NCBI GenBank assembly: GCA_003557085.1
Contig: PWPR01000044.1
Coordinates: 1-11,486, forward strand
Source of the DNA: Clostridia bacterium
GTDB lineage: Bacteria; Bacillota; UBA994; PWPR01
Reading direction: 5' to 3'
DNA: 11,486 nucleotides
In this document: positions 1 through 7,424 of the stretch, in pieces
Numbering within the stretch: the stretch's first letter is position 1
Layout: every line of letters starts with the position of its first letter
The notes under the pieces: model-generated
The model's input: the letters and a program-made list of their open reading frames with translations, nothing else
Told to the model about the DNA's origin: nothing
Databases searched by the model: none
Program-made: the position numbers and the translations under genes

Positions 1-82
1 GCTTTAATTAGGTGGTTATGTAAAATCGCTATAAGACAATATATTGTCTTATAGCGATTTTACATAACCACCTAATTAAAGC
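1..82. repeat. Perfect 82-bp palindrome at window edge
   Basis: Bases 1-41 are the exact reverse complement of bases 42-82, with no mismatch and no spacer (centre ATAT at 40-43). The inner part (about 22-61) looks like an ordinary intrinsic terminator for the leftward gene. The outer 21 bp on each side (starting GCTTTAATTAGG and ending CCTAATTAAAGC) adds nothing a terminator needs. The right arm includes the stop codon and part of the last codon of the peptidase gene. Perfect spacer-free palindromes of this size are unstable in bacteria, so I suspect that 1 to about 21 are a fold-back copy made in assembly or amplification. The palindrome itself is certain; its origin is inference. Confidence 0.95.
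22..61 (-). terminator. Intrinsic terminator after the M24 peptidase gene
   Basis: Read leftwards, 14 bases after the TAA stop of the peptidase gene, the RNA would fold into a stem ATCGCTATAAGACAAT with its complement around a tiny AT loop. It is preceded by AAAA and followed by TTTT. The same structure reads identically on the plus strand, so it could act in both directions. It would close the three-gene leftward operon. The caveat is that it lies inside a perfect 82-bp palindrome that may be partly artificial, so the left arm could be a mirror copy of the right arm. Confidence 0.6.
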
Positions 83-1230
83 TCAAACATCGTCCTGCTA
101 AACTTCGTTAAAGATTCTGCCCCTGTTTCATTTATTAATATCATGTCTTCCACTCTAATATAACACTCACCTGGTAACCAAAGCTTTGGCTCAATACACA
201 TGACCATTCCAGGTACAAATACCTGATCTACATCTTTATTTATCCACGGATGCTCATGTACATTAATTCCTATTTGATGACCCATTGGAACATTTTCAGC
301 ATGTTTAAATAGATTTTCTGAAAAACCATGTCTACCTAATTCATCTAGCAGTATTTGCAGGTATGAGTTTATTTTATCTCCTGGCTTAATAGTCTCAATT
401 ACTTTTAGCTGTGCTGCCTGAAGAGCCTTATAAGCACTCTTGATCCTATCTGTTGCTTTCCCGAAATAAAAAGATCTACCAAAGTCTGAACAATAACCAT
501 TCATAACATACCCATAATCAAAAGCTATTGCTGTATTCTTTTCTAAGGGCCAGTGTTTCTTATATGCGCCTCTTTCATGAGAAGTTGGATGTTCAGTCTG
601 TGTAAAAACTGCATTTGGGAAGAAAGCTATTTCGCTAGCTCCATGTTCTCTTCCTATTTCAGCTATTAAATCGCCAATTTCATACTGACTGATGCCTTCT
701 TCAATTCCTTTTACTACTTCTCCCATCGCAAAGTCAGTAAGCTCAGCTAGCTTTTTTAAGACAGCTATTTCCTGTTCATCTTTAATAGTCCGTAAAGACT
801 CGACATATTCTTCTCCCAAAACTATATCTATATCGGGATTAATTTCTTTCAAAACCCTCTCTAAATGAGCTTTTGAGGACAGTCCTACAGCTACCCTTTC
901 TCCATCAATATGAGAGTGTAAATGTCTTTGAAATCTGTCAAAATAGCTTACCTTCTTCTCTACATCAGTTTTTTCAAAAGATTTAATTCTTTCTGGAGTA
1001 GCAATTAGAACAGGGTCATTGTCTACTGGCACATATAGGATAGCATCGCTTTTATTGTAAAAGAAGTCCTCAGGTTTTGCATTTACCCCACCAGTTTCTG
1101 CTGTCCTTTGAAAGTTAAACCCTAGATCATCAAGTAAGTAAAACATATTGCCACTTACTCCATATAAAGCTCCATCAACTTTTTCTTTTCTTAGTATTTC
1201 TTTTAATCTGCTAACTCTTTTCTTATGCAT
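76..1230 (-). CDS. M24 family metallopeptidase, Xaa-Pro aminopeptidase type
   Basis: 384 residues, the usual size for a creatinase-N plus M24 ('pita-bread') protein. Residues about 5-145 form the N-terminal creatinase-like domain, and about 155-380 the catalytic domain. All five expected metal ligands are visible: Asp238 (AFDYG), Asp249 (CSDFGRS), His318 (MGHQIG), Glu347 (CIEP) and Glu361 (RVED); His325 and His327 (VHEHP) lie close by. Family knowledge therefore predicts a two-metal, probably Mn-dependent, cytoplasmic enzyme removing an N-terminal residue before proline. Related creatinase-fold hydrolases act on other amide bonds, so the substrate is not proven. No signal peptide is seen. The ATG at 1228-1230 has an AAAGG site 7 nt upstream. 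It is the last gene of a leftward operon, 21 bp after the HAD gene, and is followed by a hairpin terminator. Residues 40-60 (QRTAETGG...) look like a subfamily-specific insertion. Confidence 0.9.
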   Translation of the reverse strand: MHKKRVSRLKEILRKEKVDGALYGVSGNMFYLLDDLGFNFQRTAETGGVNAKPEDFFYNKSDAILYVPVDNDPVLIATPERIKSFEKTDVEKKVSYFDRFQRHLHSHIDGERVAVGLSSKAHLERVLKEINPDIDIVLGEEYVESLRTIKDEQEIAVLKKLAELTDFAMGEVVKGIEEGISQYEIGDLIAEIGREHGASEIAFFPNAVFTQTEHPTSHERGAYKKHWPLEKNTAIAFDYGYVMNGYCSDFGRSFYFGKATDRIKSAYKALQAAQLKVIETIKPGDKINSYLQILLDELGRHGFSENLFKHAENVPMGHQIGINVHEHPWINKDVDQVFVPGMVMCIEPKLWLPGECYIRVEDMILINETGAESLTKFSRTMFEL

Positions 1231-1251
1231 ATTATATCCTTTCTTTAGTAA

Positions 1252-2007
1252 CTACCTAATTGCATCTTTTGGGATGTCAATATCCTCTGGAGTTAAATAA
1301 TATCTCATATCTTTTCTCTCAACAACCACTTTTGCCTTTGCAGATATTTCTCTATTTTCTTTAATCTTAGTCATAAGTTCTTTAGTAGGATTGATAGCAA
1401 TTGGATTTCCAACTAATTGAAACATACTAAAGTCCCCAGCTGTATCTCCGTAGGCAAAAGATGAGTCCAAATCAATACCATATGTATCTACAAAATGATT
1501 AATTGCAATATGTTTACTCTTACTATCCCAATTTGGTAAAATCTCACCTGTGTAAATTTGATGTGCATTTACTAAATACCTCGAACCTATGTAATCATGA
1601 AAACCATGTTTATCTGCCATCTCTTTTACCAACTCAGCTGGTGCCCCTGAAACAGCAATTACTTTATGTCCACTGTCCAAGTGATACTTTATTCTATCTC
1701 TAGTATATATGTATACTCTATCTCCCTTTTGCTTAACCACCTTATTTGCAATAAACTCTATCTGTATTCTATGCAAGCCAGTTATCGCCTCTGTATAAAT
1801 TTCAGCAATTTTTAGCAAGTAATCATCATAATTCCCAATTCTTCTATCCCAATTTATGTATTTATCTCTAACCTCATTATACCAACGTTCTTCTTCAATA
1901 ATGTCAGATTTAATAAGTTTTTTAAACATTTCAGTTATTAAACCTTCTCTATACAAAGTCCCATCGATATCAAAAAATGCGCCAGTAACTTTCTTCAAAC
2001 TCTTCAC
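1252..2007 (-). CDS. HAD-superfamily hydrolase, subfamily IB-like phosphatase
   Basis: About 250 residues with the full HAD motif set. Motif I is FFDIDGTLY (nucleophile Asp13, acid/base Asp15), motif II is AVSGAP (Ser120), motif III is a lysine in the SKSKH stretch (Lys163 or Lys165), and motif IV is YGDTAGDFSM (Asp188, Asp192). The helical cap between motifs I and II (about 20-105) is the type seen in phosphoserine-phosphatase-like IB enzymes. It should be a soluble Mg-dependent phosphomonoesterase; the substrate cannot be read from the sequence. The longest frame opens with GTG at 2005-2007, but the AGGAGG at 2009-2014 is only 1 nt from it. A TTG at 1996-1998 (codon 4) is 10 nt from that site and is the more likely start, giving 248 residues. 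The gene begins 5 bp after the PAS/GGDEF/HD-GYP gene and is probably translationally coupled to it. Confidence 0.88.
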   Translation of the reverse strand: MKSLKKVTGAFFDIDGTLYREGLITEMFKKLIKSDIIEEERWYNEVRDKYINWDRRIGNYDDYLLKIAEIYTEAITGLHRIQIEFIANKVVKQKGDRVYIYTRDRIKYHLDSGHKVIAVSGAPAELVKEMADKHGFHDYIGSRYLVNAHQIYTGEILPNWDSKSKHIAINHFVDTYGIDLDSSFAYGDTAGDFSMFQLVGNPIAINPTKELMTKIKENREISAKAKVVVERKDMRYYLTPEDIDIPKDAIR

Positions 2008-2008
2008 C

Positions 2009-2014
2009 CCTCCT
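2009..2014 (-). promoter_or_regulatory. Ribosome-binding site deciding the HAD gene start
   Basis: On the minus strand AGGAGG overlaps the TAG stop codon (2013-2015) of the upstream sensor gene. One base separates it from the GTG that opens the longest frame, which is too close for initiation. Ten bases separate it from an in-frame TTG at 1996-1998. The site thus argues for the TTG start and for translational coupling between the two genes. Confidence 0.65.
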
Positions 2015-5000
2015 ACTTATCAAAGTTTAGCTTTTCGGATAGGACATCATTAACAAAGATATCTACTATTTTTGGATCAAACTGTGTTCCTTTACACTTA
2101 ACTAACTCTTTTATAGCCTCGCAGGTAGTCATTGCCTTTTTGTAGGGTCTACCACTAGTCATAACGTCAAAAGAGTCAATAACAGAAATAATTCTTGAAT
2201 ATAATGGTATATTTTCTCCTTTAATACCAAAAGGATAACCTTTTCCATCCCATCTTTCATGATGATATAGTATATATTCAGCTATACTACTTAGTTCAGG
2301 TGAAGCTTTGGCTATTCTATAACCTATTTCAGGATGCTCTTTTACTTTTTCTGCTTCTTCTCCATCTAAAGGCCCATTTTTCACTAATATACTATCATCT
2401 ACTCCTATCTTACCAATATCATGCAATTCAGCAGCAAAAGCTAACTCATTTAGCTGGAAATCCACTAGACCAAGTCTTTTACCAACTTCTTTGGAATACT
2501 TTGCCAATCTCGCCGAGTGTTCTTCTGTTTCATAACTTTTTTCATGTAGTGCTGCTTTGATTGATGATATTAGTGAAGATGCACTATGAACACTTCTCCC
2601 CTCAAAAAGCTTATCTTTATACATGCTGTCCTCAGCACTGCGCAACACCTTACTTAAATTATCTTCCATATCTTCTTTAGTATCGCAGCCTAGGGCAATA
2701 TTTAAGTGAAAAATTTCACTTTTAGAAGAAAGCTTGTCTTCCTCACACTTATTTTTGATTAACTTTATAAAATCTTGTGCTTGATCCCTAGTAGTATTTG
2801 GCATGACTACACAATACTCATCGCCCCCGTATCTTATTGGAATGTAATGATCTTCACAAGCATCCATTATTATATCTGACATTCTCTTTAGGACTTCATC
2901 GCCTTTTTCATGACCAAGCATATCATTAATTAGTTTTAGTCCATTTAAATCTCCTATAACAATCGACAAGGGTAGATTCTTTGCTTTATCAATCTCTTTT
3001 TGATTTCTCTCAAAGTATGATCTATTATACAATCCTGTTAAAGCATCAAAATTGCTTAAATAAACAATCTCTTTCTCTCTATTCTTTATTTCTGTAATAT
3101 CACTATAATTAATCAGTAATCCTTGAATATCTGGATCATCTATCATATTTAACATTGTATTTCTTGTGTAGATATAATTACCTGTTTTAGTTAATATTCT
3201 TGTCTCAAACTCTATTTTACTTCCTAATCCTTGCTGAATTATTTCTTGCATGTAATTTATTATCTTATCTTTCTCATCTGGATGTAAAAGGGTGAAATCT
3301 CCTCTCTCTTCTAGCTCTTCATTAGACCACCCTAAAACATTTTCTACATTATCACTTCTAAATATGAGGTTTAAATCTTTATCATATATTAATACAACAT
3401 CTGTAGTATTACTAAGGATAGCTCTAAACCTTGCTTCACTCTTGGTAAGATTTACTTGAGCTTTTACCAGGTTAGTAATGTCTTGGATAACCCCAGTTAC
3501 AATCTTAGCTCCATCTTCATAACTTATCTCGCCTCTTACTTGGAGGTGAATAATTTCATCTGTTTCACCTTTTTTTGCTCTTATTCTAAAGTCAATTTCT
3601 AATTCATCATTTTCTAGAACCTTTGCTAAGTTTTTTTTGAGTATGCTTCTATCGCTCACATAAGTCAGTTCTAATATTCTTTCCATTGTAACTAAGTAGT
3701 CGTCATAAGCTCCTAAAATAATCTTCGCTTCTTCAGATAACACCATCTCATCAGCTGATAAATTGTACTCCCAACTACCTATATCAGCAATAGCTTGCGA
3801 TTGTTTTAGAGTTTTCAAGTTTTTCCTCAACTGTTCATGCATTTGCTTTTTTTCTGTGATATCACTAAATGATATTGCCAAGGTATTTCCCTTTAACTTT
3901 GTAACTGTAATATCAAGATATGCATTATAGGCAATTGAATAGAACTCTCGATTAACAGGCTCTCCCGTACTTAAAACATTTATGTAGTCATAAAACATAG
4001 ATCCATCTCTATATATATCAATATCATATAACTCTGAAGCTCTTAATCCAACGATCTCAGATTCGTCTTTCTTAGTCATTTCTGAAAACTTAGGATTAAC
4101 TTTCTTAAAAATATAGTCTATGAAATTTTCATTATCATCACAAATCATTTCTATCACTGCAAAAGCACTTAATGAAGCATTGAAAACCAGATCTAATTGC
4201 TCTCTTTCTTCTTTAATAAGTCTTTCTAATTCATCCTGCCTAGTTATATCGCTAAATATTATAGCTAATGTGTGTTCACTAGGCTTAAAAGAAGATGTGC
4301 TCAAAACTTTACCAAAAGCTTCTATTTTCACCCCAATATTACTTCTTGATGTTTGTGAGCTAACTGCTTTACATACATCTAATAACTCTTTCATACTCAA
4401 GCTAACATCATATCCATTGAGTGCAAAAAAAGTTGATGCCTTAAGACCGATTATTTCATTTGCCTTAACTCCAACAATATTCTCTCCTTCTCTATTAAAA
4501 TCTAAGACTCTAAAATCTACAATATTTTCATTCTGATTATATATCTGCTCAAGTAGAACTAATCCTTCATTCATTGAGTTGAAGAGTTCCAAATACTTCT
4601 CTTGCTCTTCCTTGAGACTATCTTGGAGTTTCTTTCTCTCAGTGATGTCGATATACTCTGTTGCAAAAACATTATCCTCTTGACTATAGACAATTACTTC
4701 TAGATGTCTCTTCATCAGACTTGAGTATATGTCAAATCTTTGAGTTTCATTTTTTGCTACTGCATTATAATAAGCATTTAGCAAAACATCTGTTCCTACT
4801 GGGTTTTTTCTAATATTATCAGAAAATAGCTCTGATGCTTTTTTTCCTAATAATTCCTCGCGTCTTATGCCTACATATTCTAAGAACTTAGGATTTGCTT
4901 CAATATATCTAAAATCAATATTATTTTTATCACCCAATAACTCGCAAATAGCATAAGCATTATCAAGACTCACAAAAAGCTTTTCAAAAAACTCTTTTTC

Positions 5001-5762
5001 TTTTGCCAGCTGTGCCTCTAACTCTTTCTGCTTTGTAATATCTGTAGCTATAAATCCTGTTAAATCATCTGTCACCATAAAAACATAAGTCCTTAGATAC
5101 TTTCCAATAGAAGGCACATAGCCCTCAAACACTTTTGATTCCTTTTTTTGTGTAACATAGTGATATGATTCTATCCAAAAGTCTTCATTGTCTGGGAATA
5201 ATTTTCTATAAGTTTTTCCAATAATCTCTTCTCTGGTCTTACCTATTAGCTTTTCAAAAGCTGGATTTACCTCAACATATAAGTAATCATACGGCTCTCC
5301 GTTTTCATCATAGACTACTTCTCTTAATGTATAGCTATTTGTCATTTGATTATAAAGACTTTTATATTTCTCTTCACTCTTAAGCAACTTATCCCTAGCT
5401 TGAACTAGCTCAGTTACATCTCCAAAGGTCATAATAGCACCTGTAATTTGCCCTTTGGTTTTTAATAACTCGACTTGACCATCCACTAATCTAAAACTTT
5501 CTCCTTTAACTAATATATAATCTTCATGATGAAACCTAAAGCTTTCTTTTCTTTCAATGGCATCTCGTAAAGGGCATACTGATATGCTTTCTTTATTTGT
5601 AAAACTAAGCATTTCACACAGTACTTCATTGATTAGTTCAGATCTAGTAAGCCCTATTAATTCACACAGCTTACTGTTTACATCTAGTATTCTTCTATCT
5701 TTATCTACAATAACAAAGCAATCATTTACAGAGTTAATAATTTCATTAATACCGTAGTTCAA
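2013..5762 (-). CDS. Seven-PAS sensor with GGDEF and HD-GYP domains
   Basis: 1249 residues, cytoplasmic, with no membrane segment or signal peptide. Seven PAS domains occupy about 7-118, 131-245, 257-375, 387-508, 522-637, 650-764 and 775-891. Each closes with a D(I/V)T signature (Asp115, 241, 372, 505, 634, 761, 888), followed mostly by short charged helices. The GGDEF domain (about 898-1055) carries DALTGLYNR, Asp938, IND (945-947), H951 and GGDEY (979-983). The inhibitory RxxD site before GGDEY is absent. The HD-GYP domain (about 1070-1240) has an apparently intact metal and signature set: His1082, His1114-Asp1115 (HDIGKIG), His1143, His1167-His1168, GYP 1175-1177 and Asp1196. Family knowledge predicts cyclic-di-GMP synthesis and hydrolysis to pGpG/GMP, gated by PAS-sensed signals. 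Start is TTG at 5760-5762 with a GGGGGG site 7 nt upstream. It is the first gene of the leftward operon. PAS1 holds Cys49 and a CPL motif (63-65). The ligands of the PAS domains are unknown. Confidence 0.93.
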   Translation of the reverse strand: MNYGINEIINSVNDCFVIVDKDRRILDVNSKLCELIGLTRSELINEVLCEMLSFTNKESISVCPLRDAIERKESFRFHHEDYILVKGESFRLVDGQVELLKTKGQITGAIMTFGDVTELVQARDKLLKSEEKYKSLYNQMTNSYTLREVVYDENGEPYDYLYVEVNPAFEKLIGKTREEIIGKTYRKLFPDNEDFWIESYHYVTQKKESKVFEGYVPSIGKYLRTYVFMVTDDLTGFIATDITKQKELEAQLAKEKEFFEKLFVSLDNAYAICELLGDKNNIDFRYIEANPKFLEYVGIRREELLGKKASELFSDNIRKNPVGTDVLLNAYYNAVAKNETQRFDIYSSLMKRHLEVIVYSQEDNVFATEYIDITERKKLQDSLKEEQEKYLELFNSMNEGLVLLEQIYNQNENIVDFRVLDFNREGENIVGVKANEIIGLKASTFFALNGYDVSLSMKELLDVCKAVSSQTSRSNIGVKIEAFGKVLSTSSFKPSEHTLAIIFSDITRQDELERLIKEEREQLDLVFNASLSAFAVIEMICDDNENFIDYIFKKVNPKFSEMTKKDESEIVGLRASELYDIDIYRDGSMFYDYINVLSTGEPVNREFYSIAYNAYLDITVTKLKGNTLAISFSDITEKKQMHEQLRKNLKTLKQSQAIADIGSWEYNLSADEMVLSEEAKIILGAYDDYLVTMERILELTYVSDRSILKKNLAKVLENDELEIDFRIRAKKGETDEIIHLQVRGEISYEDGAKIVTGVIQDITNLVKAQVNLTKSEARFRAILSNTTDVVLIYDKDLNLIFRSDNVENVLGWSNEELEERGDFTLLHPDEKDKIINYMQEIIQQGLGSKIEFETRILTKTGNYIYTRNTMLNMIDDPDIQGLLINYSDITEIKNREKEIVYLSNFDALTGLYNRSYFERNQKEIDKAKNLPLSIVIGDLNGLKLINDMLGHEKGDEVLKRMSDIIMDACEDHYIPIRYGGDEYCVVMPNTTRDQAQDFIKLIKNKCEEDKLSSKSEIFHLNIALGCDTKEDMEDNLSKVLRSAEDSMYKDKLFEGRSVHSASSLISSIKAALHEKSYETEEHSARLAKYSKEVGKRLGLVDFQLNELAFAAELHDIGKIGVDDSILVKNGPLDGEEAEKVKEHPEIGYRIAKASPELSSIAEYILYHHERWDGKGYPFGIKGENIPLYSRIISVIDSFDVMTSGRPYKKAMTTCEAIKELVKCKGTQFDPKIVDIFVNDVLSEKLNFDK

Positions 5763-5904
5763 TCTAAATCCCCCCAGTAAGCAAACTTGCTAAGTCTAAA
5801 ACTCAAGCCACTCATACCTATACAAGTCTTTATATTCATGCTTTTTCTAATACCATATTTACTTTCCTCTATTAAAGTGTTATGGTTATGTATTGATTAT
5901 CTCA

Positions 5905-5936
5905 TACAATTGAATGTGATAAAACTACAATTGAAT
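5905..5936. repeat. 11-bp direct repeat with 21-bp period
   Basis: TACAATTGAAT occurs at 5905-5915 and again, identically, at 5926-5936. The start-to-start distance is 21 bp, two turns of B-DNA, so both copies face the same side of the helix, as operators for a dimeric or cooperative regulator often do. Each contains the palindromic core CAATTG. The pair lies about 145 bp upstream of the sensor gene's start and just downstream, in the leftward sense, of the TATAAT at 5951-5946. A role as a binding site is inference, and in such AT-rich DNA chance is not excluded. Confidence 0.5.
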
Positions 5937-6153
5937 AATCTCTTGATTATAATTTCTTTAATTGCAATAACTGTGTTAATCCTTACATAATGTATTTTAC
6001 TAGTCGAGAAAAGTGCAATTACCCAACTACCTGCTAGCAAGCTACTATATTCTTTACAATCTCTTCAACTATAAAATCGCTCCTAATTAATCATCACGTT
6101 TCTTTTCATTTCAACTAAGATTTACTAGCATAGATAATGTTTAATGCATATCC

Positions 6154-6182
6154 TTATATCTATTATTTATTAGTGATATAAT
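6154..6182 (+). promoter_or_regulatory. Extended -10 promoter for the PLP-enzyme gene
   Basis: A perfect TATAAT at 6177-6182 is preceded by TG and one base (TGATATAAT), the extended -10 form of vegetative sigma-A promoters. The -35 position, 17 bp upstream (TTATAT at 6154-6159), is poor, which an extended -10 can offset. Initiation would fall near 6189, leaving a leader of about 26 nt that carries AAGGAG (6202-6207), 7 nt before the ATG at 6215. Confidence 0.65.
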
Positions 6183-6214
6183 ACAAGCATAATAAAATCA
6201 TAAGGAGAAGCATA

Positions 6215-7348
6215 ATGAATTTTAACGACATAAAAGACTTAGCTCCTTTTGCAAAAGAAAACATTTACCTAGAGACCCCCGCAAGAGGATTAATTATTAA
6301 TGAAACTCTATCTGCAAGTAAGAAAGCTCTTGATGGCTGGCAAAATTTTGAAGATGAAAGTAATAACAAAGTAGTAGAAGCAAGAGTTATTTCTAAAATA
6401 TCAAAACTATTAAGGTCAAAGCAAGAAAACATAGTTTTGACTTCTTGTACTGCTCATAGCTTTAACATCATTGCCAACTCATACCCATTTTCACCAACTG
6501 ATAATATTGTTATTGCTGACTGTGAGCATCCAAACAATTTTTACCCATGGGCACAGCTACTTGCTAAAGGTGTCGACGTAAGAGTTACTAAGAACCCTGA
6601 TGGCTTTATTAATGTAGACAGATTGATAGAATCTACAGACATCAACACAAAAATAATCGCTGTTTCACTAATAACTTTCTATCCTGGCGCTTATTTAGAA
6701 ATAGAGAAGCTGGCAGAATTTACAAAAGATAATGACATTTTCTTAATCGTTGATGCCGTTCAAGCTATTGGTTTTGTACCTGTTTATCCAAGCGAAATGG
6801 GCATAGATGCTTTATCTACTGCTGCATATAAAGGTTTAATGTCACCTCATGGCAATGGCTTTATGTACCTAAGTGATAAGTTAGCTAACAAACTAGCTAC
6901 TACAGAGTTTAGAAATAGTAATGTCATTTATTCTAAAATGTACCAAAACTTAAACTTTGATCTTATTGATAGTATTAGCAGATTACAACCTTATCCTAAT
7001 CACATAGCAGGGATGGCTTCAGTTGAAGCAGCTGTTGATATTATTAATGCTCTAACCCCTGAAAAAATTGCAGAATATTTGCTAGATTTATCTAGAAAAC
7101 TAACTATTGGGCTAAACGATCTTGGATACGAAACAAAGTTAGCTGATACTAGTCCACTGCTTAGACAGATTGTATGTTTTGAGACTCCAGTAGCACAAGA
7201 TTTAGCTGATTTTGCTAAAGAGAAAGGTCTTTATGTCAGTGCTAGAAGAGATGGAATTAGATTTGGTTTTCACATTTATAATGATGCAAATGATGTTGAT
7301 AGAGCTTTATACATACTTAAGAGTTACAAAGAATCTAGTAATAACTAG
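6215..7348 (+). CDS. Class V aminotransferase-fold PLP enzyme
   Basis: 377 residues, PLP fold type I, in the cysteine desulfurase / kynureninase / isopenicillin-N-epimerase-like superfamily. Visible marks are an N-terminal YLETPARGL (18-26), the TSCTAHS loop (76-82) that should hold the cofactor phosphate, and the VDAVQAIG segment (179-186) with Asp180, expected to contact the pyridine nitrogen, and Gln183. Lys206 in AAYKGLMSPHGNGF is the likely Schiff-base lysine. Near the C-terminus, RDGIRFGFHIYND (345-357) carries the substrate-carboxylate type arginine region. The residue before the lysine is Tyr, where desulfurases usually have His. No obvious desulfurase catalytic-cysteine loop is seen, so I do not call it IscS or SufS. 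The reaction and substrate are unknown. The ATG has AAGGAG 7 nt upstream. It is monocistronic, divergent from the sensor operon and convergent with the HD-domain gene. Confidence 0.88.
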   Translation: MNFNDIKDLAPFAKENIYLETPARGLIINETLSASKKALDGWQNFEDESNNKVVEARVISKISKLLRSKQENIVLTSCTAHSFNIIANSYPFSPTDNIVIADCEHPNNFYPWAQLLAKGVDVRVTKNPDGFINVDRLIESTDINTKIIAVSLITFYPGAYLEIEKLAEFTKDNDIFLIVDAVQAIGFVPVYPSEMGIDALSTAAYKGLMSPHGNGFMYLSDKLANKLATTEFRNSNVIYSKMYQNLNFDLIDSISRLQPYPNHIAGMASVEAAVDIINALTPEKIAEYLLDLSRKLTIGLNDLGYETKLADTSPLLRQIVCFETPVAQDLADFAKEKGLYVSARRDGIRFGFHIYNDANDVDRALYILKSYKESSNN

Positions 7349-7424
7349 TAAATATCTCTAGTCTCATTTAGTTGATTATAAGAAGTCAACTCTTTAGTAC
7401 TAAACTTCAAATACTCTGAAAAAG

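Larger units (their letters stand above)
5763..6214. other. Divergent intergenic region, 452 bp, AT-rich
   Basis: This stretch separates the leftward sensor operon from the rightward PLP-enzyme gene, so both promoters should lie here. On the plus side a good extended -10 is visible near 6177. On the minus side a perfect TATAAT is present at 5951-5946 (reading leftwards), but no good -35 stands 16-18 bp from it, so the operon promoter is only a candidate. An 11-bp direct repeat occurs at 5905 and 5926. A small GC-richer island with the palindrome TGCTAGCA sits at 6032-6039. I see no coding gene, riboswitch core or tRNA; the hydrophobic reading frame at 5787-5990 lacks a ribosome-binding site. 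Confidence 0.7.

Noticed and set aside
1503..2560. Plus-strand frames opposite the HAD and HD-GYP coding regions (1503-1703, 1856-2053, 2300-2560)
   Set aside because: They are antisense to well-supported genes and show no motifs or ribosome-binding sites.
4120..4536. A 138-codon plus-strand frame opposite the sensor gene
   Set aside because: It lies wholly antisense to a PAS-domain coding region with clear protein conservation patterns; no ribosome-binding site or recognisable domain.
5787..5990. A 67-codon hydrophobic reading frame on the plus strand, resembling a small membrane protein
   Set aside because: It opens with TTG without a ribosome-binding site, overlaps the divergent promoter region, and its hydrophobic makeup (Leu, Ile, Phe) is what AT-rich noncoding DNA yields by chance.
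6032..6039. Palindrome TGCTAGCA in a small GC-richer island
   Set aside because: A single 8-bp palindrome without a second copy or a nearby promoter element is not enough to call an operator.
5763..6214. A cyclic-di-GMP riboswitch in the leader of the sensor or PLP-enzyme gene
   Set aside because: I looked for the conserved GEMM core segments on both strands and found only a loose GGTAG-like stretch near 6021-6045 on the minus strand; the two-helix layout is not there. The plus-strand leader is only about 26 nt.
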